Assembly (NCBI GenBank): GCA_037954325.1
Contig: JBBMNZ010000015.1
Span: forward strand, 9,812,501-9,876,500
DNA: 64,000 bases
Origin: Fistularia commersonii
Taxonomy: Eukaryota > Chordata > Actinopteri > Syngnathiformes > Fistulariidae
Direction: 5' to 3'
How positions within the stretch are numbered: position 1 is the first letter of the stretch; each line of letters opens with the position of its first letter. This document shows, one piece after another, positions 59,873 through 64,000 of this stretch. The notes below the pieces were generated by a model. That model was given only the letters and a program-made list of their open reading frames with translations. It ran no database searches and was not told the origin of the DNA. The translations under genes were made by a program, and so were the position numbers.

Positions 59873-59980
59873 AGCCAGCAGCTCATGGCACGGGGGTGAG
59901 CGCGGGGCACTTCCATCTTATGTTTCGCCGATTTGTCTCTGCCGGTATTTTTATCTTTCCTGTGACACCGTGTGTTTCAG

Positions 59981-60031
59981 ATCGGGCAGCCCCAAGAACA
60001 AACACAAAGACAAGAACAAACAGAAAAAGAG
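59981..60031 (+). CDS. srrm3: srrm3 seventh coding exon, 51-nt Lys-rich exon
   Basis: Seen: acceptor ...gtgtgtttcag ends at 59980 and donor GTGAGA starts at 60032. The 51-bp exon completes Arg231 and encodes SGSPKNKHKDKNKQKK plus two bases of Arg248. The Lys-rich pattern matches the SKCKRKEKNKEKKR stretch that follows in mammalian SRRM3, from memory. Phase 2-2, divisible by three. A SINE-like repeat ending in (TGAA)n occupies most of the intron before it (59657-59872). The intron after it is 380 bp and carries (CA)n near its 5' end and (TG)n near its 3' end. Confidence 0.9.
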
Positions 60032-60153
60032 GTGAGAAACACGACAACACACCCAGTACCGTTTACGCGCCACCTATGTGACCCAATCTGTGAGTCAGCC
60101 CCTTTAAAAGTTAGATGTAGCGCCAAGCCTGTGAGGATACCCTAATTTGCGCT

Positions 60154-60156
<3 letters not shown>

Positions 60157-60189
<33 letters not shown>
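60157..60189. repeat. srrm3: (CA)n in the intron before srrm3 exon 8
   Basis: 33 bases, 126-158 bases after the donor at 60032. Confidence 0.95.
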
Positions 60190-60191
<2 letters not shown>

Positions 60192-60363
60192 TCACATTCG
60201 GGACGCTCATAAATTTATATTGGTATTTAACACCCCGGCGCTGAAATGTTTAAGGCACCAGATCCATGGTTGAAGCGCTGTGTGCCATACATCCCACGCC
60301 ACCTTGATTAGAATATATATTGAAGAGTTCAGGAGTGTGTAACCTGCTTTACATATCGTGGCA

Positions 60364-60384
60364 TGTGTGTGTGTGTGTGTGTGT
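60364..60384. repeat. srrm3: (TG)n before srrm3 exon 8
   Basis: 21 bases, ending 27 bases before the exon starts. Complementary to the CA tracts on both sides. Confidence 0.95.
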
Positions 60385-60411
60385 CTTTGCTTTTTGCCCG
60401 CCATACATCAG

Positions 60412-60519
60412 ATCCCCCGGCGAGACCCCCAGTCGGAGCTCACAGCGCCAAGGCAGCTGCTGCAGCTCCCGTAGCGCCTCCCTGTCCTCCACTCGCAGCG
60501 CCTCCAAGTCTCCCGCCAG
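60412..60519 (+). CDS. srrm3: srrm3 eighth coding exon, RS/Ser-rich segment
   Basis: Seen: acceptor ...gccatacatcag ends at 60411. Its pyrimidine tract is interrupted and contains two TGC triplets. The donor GTAGGC at 60520 is weaker than GTAAGT. The 108-bp exon completes Arg248 and encodes residues 249-283 plus two bases of Arg284: SPGETPSRSSQRQGSCCSSR, then a Ser-rich tail ending ASKSPA. Serine and arginine content and position match the TESPGRRSHRHSSGSSHSPSLSS region of mammalian SRRM3. Phase 2-2, divisible by three. It is flanked by (TG)n at 60364-60384 and (CA)n at 60542-60561, which are complementary in the RNA. Confidence 0.88.
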
Positions 60520-60541
60520 GTAGGCTTGAACGCAGGCGCCG

Positions 60542-60561
60542 ACACACACACACACACACAC
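60542..60561. repeat. srrm3: (CA)n after srrm3 exon 8
   Basis: 20 bases, beginning 23 bases into the following intron. Confidence 0.95.
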
Positions 60562-61775
60562 GTCAGACTCTTAATTTTCTCCCACACTGATATGGCGCTG
60601 CCGAATGTCGGAGCCCGTTACCCTGGTGACTGCCAGCCCCGCTCTCATTTATTCCCCGTCCTCGGGGGGATAGATTAGGATACAAATGGGGCTCCTCAGC
60701 ATGTCTTATAATAACCCCCATTAAACGGCTGTGATATCTCACTCTGCACTCATATGGAGCTGGATTGGAAAAATGAAAAAAAAAAAGAAAAACAGTCACA
60801 CTGTCAAGACATTTGTTTGCGCCGCCAAAAAAGTCTTAGAATGGCTCTATTTGGACTAATAAGGTCTGTTTTGCAAGCTGTTTGAGTCGCAACGTTTGTA
60901 TTTTTTTTTCATCCGTACCGGTTGTCTGGGAACATCTCAAAGAGCCAATTAGTTTTTTTTTTTCCTCCCCCCAACCACGATGCAATACAACTCCTCGGCA
61001 ACGCCTTCGTAGATGTATTGGAAAGGATCTTGAGGTTCCTCTCTGGAAACGAACAAAACCCCACGATTTCCAACCCCCCAGCTGATTTCACTTCCTGTCT
61101 CATAAAACACTCAACTTCGAAATAAAACAAGGAAATCCTGCGCCACAAGCATTTATATTTGTTAGCTTGCGGCGCCGCTGGCAGCCGCCAGCCGCCAGCG
61201 GGGACGGGAACGGCGGCACCTGCTTGCGCCTCTCTTCCTCGATTATTTGATGCATCTCGACAGCACTCGGTCGCAATTGGTCCCCGCCTCAAACAACCCA
61301 TAACGTGTACTTCCTTAATGCACAATTGTAAAAAAAAAAACATCTTTTTTTTTTTTTTTTTGCTGTCGTAAACATCCAGGTATGTGTTGCCAGAGGGGGT
61401 AGTGTTCGGCGGACGAGCCCCCAATTCCAAATAATGACACCTGTTTTGTCCTCGGGCTCCTCCGTTGCTCCCGCCACTCATCTATTTAAAGATCTCCAGG
61501 CCTTTTGAGGCTCCTGGTTGTTTACGTATTTCGCTACGCCGTGGCTAAGAGAAAGGTTCCTAATTCACCTGAGCGGAAAAGACAAAGGAGCACCATGAGA
61601 GCAAACCAAGGAGGCCGGGCTGATATGCGCTCGACGTGAAATACAGACAGAACCTTCCGCCTGTTCATTTCCTACGTAATCCTGTGTTTTTGGGAGCTTC
61701 TGGATGCTAGCCAAAGTTAGCAAGCGGAGCAGTACAAGTGGAAATGCTACCAGCGAAAGGAAACGGAGAGTAATA
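60562..61775 (+). other. srrm3: srrm3 intron between exons 8 and 9, first part
   Basis: Unique-looking, with a poly-A/poly-T pair at 61330-61362. No exon recognised. Confidence 0.6.
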
Positions 61776-62330
61776 GTTAGACAACTACTACTATTACTGC
61801 TACTTCTCGTTTTAGCTGATCTCTTCAGGGGTCGCCACAGGCGAATCATCCTCCTCCACTGAACCCTTTCCTCTGTGTCCTCTCCTCTCACACCAGCTAC
61901 CTTCATGAGCTCTTTCTCTCCACTCATAAATCCCCTCCTTGGTCTTCCTCTTTTCACCTCCATTCCTCGGGCATCCTCTAACTCTCAAAGATCCTGCTGA
62001 ATAATCTAGTCTGAAACTACCTCCGCCTCTCCTTGACACTTCCGTAGCTCCTCGGGTTTGTCATCGGGACCAACAGCCTTTGCACTCGTCAGCCTCTTCG
62101 GTGCACTCCTCACTTCACCTTTACTGATATCTGCCACGTAGTGGTACACAATAGACGCCTCTTCTACACTTTGTTCTTTCATTTTCTGCATTCATGAGCT
62201 CTTCGAGGTACTCTTTCCATCTTCCCGTCACTCCTCTGCTCCACGTCCTTCTACTTTATATCCCTCTCTCTCCCCCCTTTCTGTCCGATATAACATACAA
62301 GTCATCATACCCTCTTTCGTTTGGCCTTTC
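61776..62330 (-). pseudogene. RTE-like LINE reverse transcriptase remnant
   Basis: Minus strand 62006-62191 reads ISKGEVRSAPKRLTSAKAVGPDD and further KPEELRKC. This resembles the I-x-K-x-E-V..A...K..KAVGPDD.P.E segment upstream of the catalytic core in RTE-type LINEs (family knowledge). About 61800-61875 on the minus strand reads WRRMIRLWRPLKRSAK, like the C-terminal end of such proteins, close to an imperfect (ACT)n. The catalytic core between the two is deleted. Dead element. Confidence 0.75.
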
Positions 62331-62711
62331 TCGACCCTACCGTCACTTCGTAATGCATCTCCCTGTAACCTCTTTCTGTGTATACACTCCGAGTCTCCTA
62401 TTCGAGAAGGCAACATGCCGTCGGTACAATCGTCACTGCCTCTTTTGGCTTCTCCTTCTCTAAATGCACATTCTCGCTCCTCCAGCATCGCCAGTTTGTC
62501 TGAACTTTGAAGTGAACTCTGAGCTGCCCTCTAGTGGATAATTGCTTAACACGTAAAGCACATATGTGAACTATGTCGGCGGTGATTTTTGACGACGTTT
62601 TAAACGTTTCAGACTGTTTGTGTACGTAGCCTAAACGAGCCCCCGGGGTCTCTCCGCCCGTTGCAAACTTGGCATTGTGAGTGTCCATGTGTGCGGTTTC
62701 CACCCCTCCAG
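62331..62711 (+). other. srrm3: srrm3 intron, 3' end before exon 9
   Basis: No further element recognised. It ends in the acceptor at 62711. Confidence 0.65.
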
Positions 62712-62874
62712 ACCAAACTCCAAGCACAAGTCGGACGGACACAAGGCGGCGGGCGCATCCCTGTCCCCGGGTCCCGACAGCCCCACCGCCTGGCACAACG
62801 GGGAACAGTCTCAGCGGAGCCGCAACGGCAAGGCGGGCAAACACCACCAAGCCGAGGGCGATAAGGGGCACGAT
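62712..62874 (+). CDS. srrm3: srrm3 ninth coding exon, Ser/Gly/Lys-rich segment
   Basis: Seen: acceptor ...ccacccctccag ends at 62711. The frame stays open to CACGAT and a GTATGT donor at 62875. The 163-bp exon completes Arg284 and encodes residues 285-338, starting PNSKHKSDGHKAAGASLSPG and ending AEGDKGHD, with a single Trp at about residue 311. The order fits the SPKHRDEGRK...SPSPSGGSGW...RNGG region of mammalian SRRM3. Unlike the earlier exons it ends in phase 0. The frame would remain open a little past the donor into a C-tract, so the exact 3' end is less certain than the 5' end. The rest of the protein, including the eMIC domain, is outside the window. Confidence 0.85.
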
Positions 62875-64000
62875 GTATGTAATCTCCTCTGTTTTACTTC
62901 CACAGCCCCCCCCCCCCCCCCGCCCACCCTCACCCCACCCACCCCTTCCACCCACTCCAATGGTATCTTCCACAGTCTCGACTTGATGAGTTTAACTTTT
63001 CTCATCCTCTCTGATATCAGACTTTGTTTTCATCCTTGTACCAGCTGTCCTCAGGTCCTAGGCCAACTCTTCTATCAATATTATTAGTCTGAATGTGTAA
63101 AAACGTCCTACCTCTTTGTTGCTGGCTCTCTCTGACACCTCTGCCATCTTGTTTACTTTTGGTTTGTTTGTTCGTTTGGTTTTTACCCCCCGCGCTCCCT
63201 CCCACCCCCCCACCCCCTTGCTGTTTGCCATTAAGAAAGGATGGAGGGAGCAAACAGAAGCAGCTTTTGGAGTTTGTGTTAGCATTAGCGTTAGCGCGCC
63301 TTGACTCGGACGACATTAAGGACATCTCGTTGTTTCCCCGGCGACGCCCCAAAGCAATCGATGAATTTTAAGAGTTAAGTAGGTCGTTCCCACAAAAGCT
63401 TGAGACATTTGCTTCCCCCTAAAAGCGGAGGCTCAGTTCTCCATCAAACCGTAGATAAAAACTCGCCGTTTCGAGCCCTGATGAGACGTCTTCCGGTGCT
63501 TCCGACGATAGCCATCTGCGGCTCCTTCTAGAACTCATTAATCCAATTACCTAATGGGCCGGCTGCTTTGGGTGCCCAGGCGAGCCGAAATTATTTGTAA
63601 CTCGGAGTGAAGTTCACCACTCTGAAGTAGCACTTTGAATAAAACACCACCTGCAGTAGCGTCACCCGGTGACCGCCGGAATCATCCCGCCTGCGACGAA
63701 TCGCCGAATCCATTTGCGCACTAATGACCCGACCTCGCTGTTGAAGCGCTGCCAGCAAATTTTCCAGCATTAATGGCAGTCCGTCATCTCACGTCGACTC
63801 GAAAGAACCCGATATAACCGAAGACGTCGGGAGCAAAGTCATTTTTGAATAAAACACCCGAGTAGACGACAGAAACCCGGAGACCCGACGTAGCGTCCGT
63901 CTGATGTTTTGTACCTCAACTTGCACGTGTCTTTGAGGTCTGCCTCTCCCCGTCTACCATTCATTGCTGTTCCTTTAACCTTCCCCCTTTCAATCACATG
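62875..64000 (+). other. srrm3: srrm3 intron after exon 9, to the window end
   Basis: Begins with GTATGT, then a C-tract (62907-62921). No further splice-consistent exon in the right phase (0) was recognised before 64000. Confidence 0.6.

Overview
The window is vertebrate nuclear DNA, most likely from a ray-finned fish. Four things support this. Short exons with GT-AG borders are separated by introns of hundreds to thousands of bases. (GT)n/(CA)n microsatellites are very dense. There are many degraded DNA transposons of types common in teleosts: hAT elements with BED zinc-finger fragments, and a TA-flanked family whose ends read CCGTATTTT...TATAAGGCGC. SINE-like repeats ending in (TGAA)n are also frequent. 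Nothing looks bacterial, viral or CRISPR-like. The species cannot be named from the sequence alone.

One gene can be supported strongly: the 5' coding part of srrm3 (serine/arginine repetitive matrix protein 3), on the + strand. I traced nine coding exons by splice sites, reading frame and remembered similarity to SRRM3 proteins: 32917-33233 (with the ATG at 32929), 49229-49330, 53432-53530, 53959-54039, 54501-54569, 59552-59587, 59981-60031, 60412-60519 and 62712-62874. They join in one open frame of 338 codons. This part holds the cwf21 domain (residues about 75-118, split between the first two coding exons) and then basic Lys/Arg/Ser-rich segments. The C-terminal half, where the eMIC microexon-splicing domain of SRRM3/SRRM4 lies, must be beyond the right edge. 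The 5' UTR exon(s) and promoter are not identified. The ATG exon begins with only 12 untranslated bases after a 3' splice site, so at least one noncoding exon lies upstream.

Layout: 1-32.9 kb is non-coding sequence, probably srrm3 5' intron and/or intergenic DNA, with microsatellites, SINE-like repeats, hAT and pogo-like remnants and several GC-rich, repeat-poor blocks. 33.2-49.2 kb is the 16-kb first coding intron. It carries a nest of elements at 37.5-40.8 kb (a hAT fossil broken by a TA-flanked MITE and by a second hAT with a perfect 8-bp target duplication), a fold-back element at 42.7-43.9 kb and a perfect 17-bp hairpin at 46.3 kb. 49.2-62.9 kb holds the cluster of small exons, with minisatellites and microsatellites between them. 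62.9-64 kb is intron.

The most interesting signals are in the splicing layout. All seven internal exons after the ATG exon are multiples of three and phase-matched. One is only 36 nt and has a TGC just upstream of its 3' splice site, like targets of SRRM3/4 itself. Complementary GU and AC repeats sit near both ends of two introns and also flank exon 60412-60519, where alternative RNA pairings could compete.
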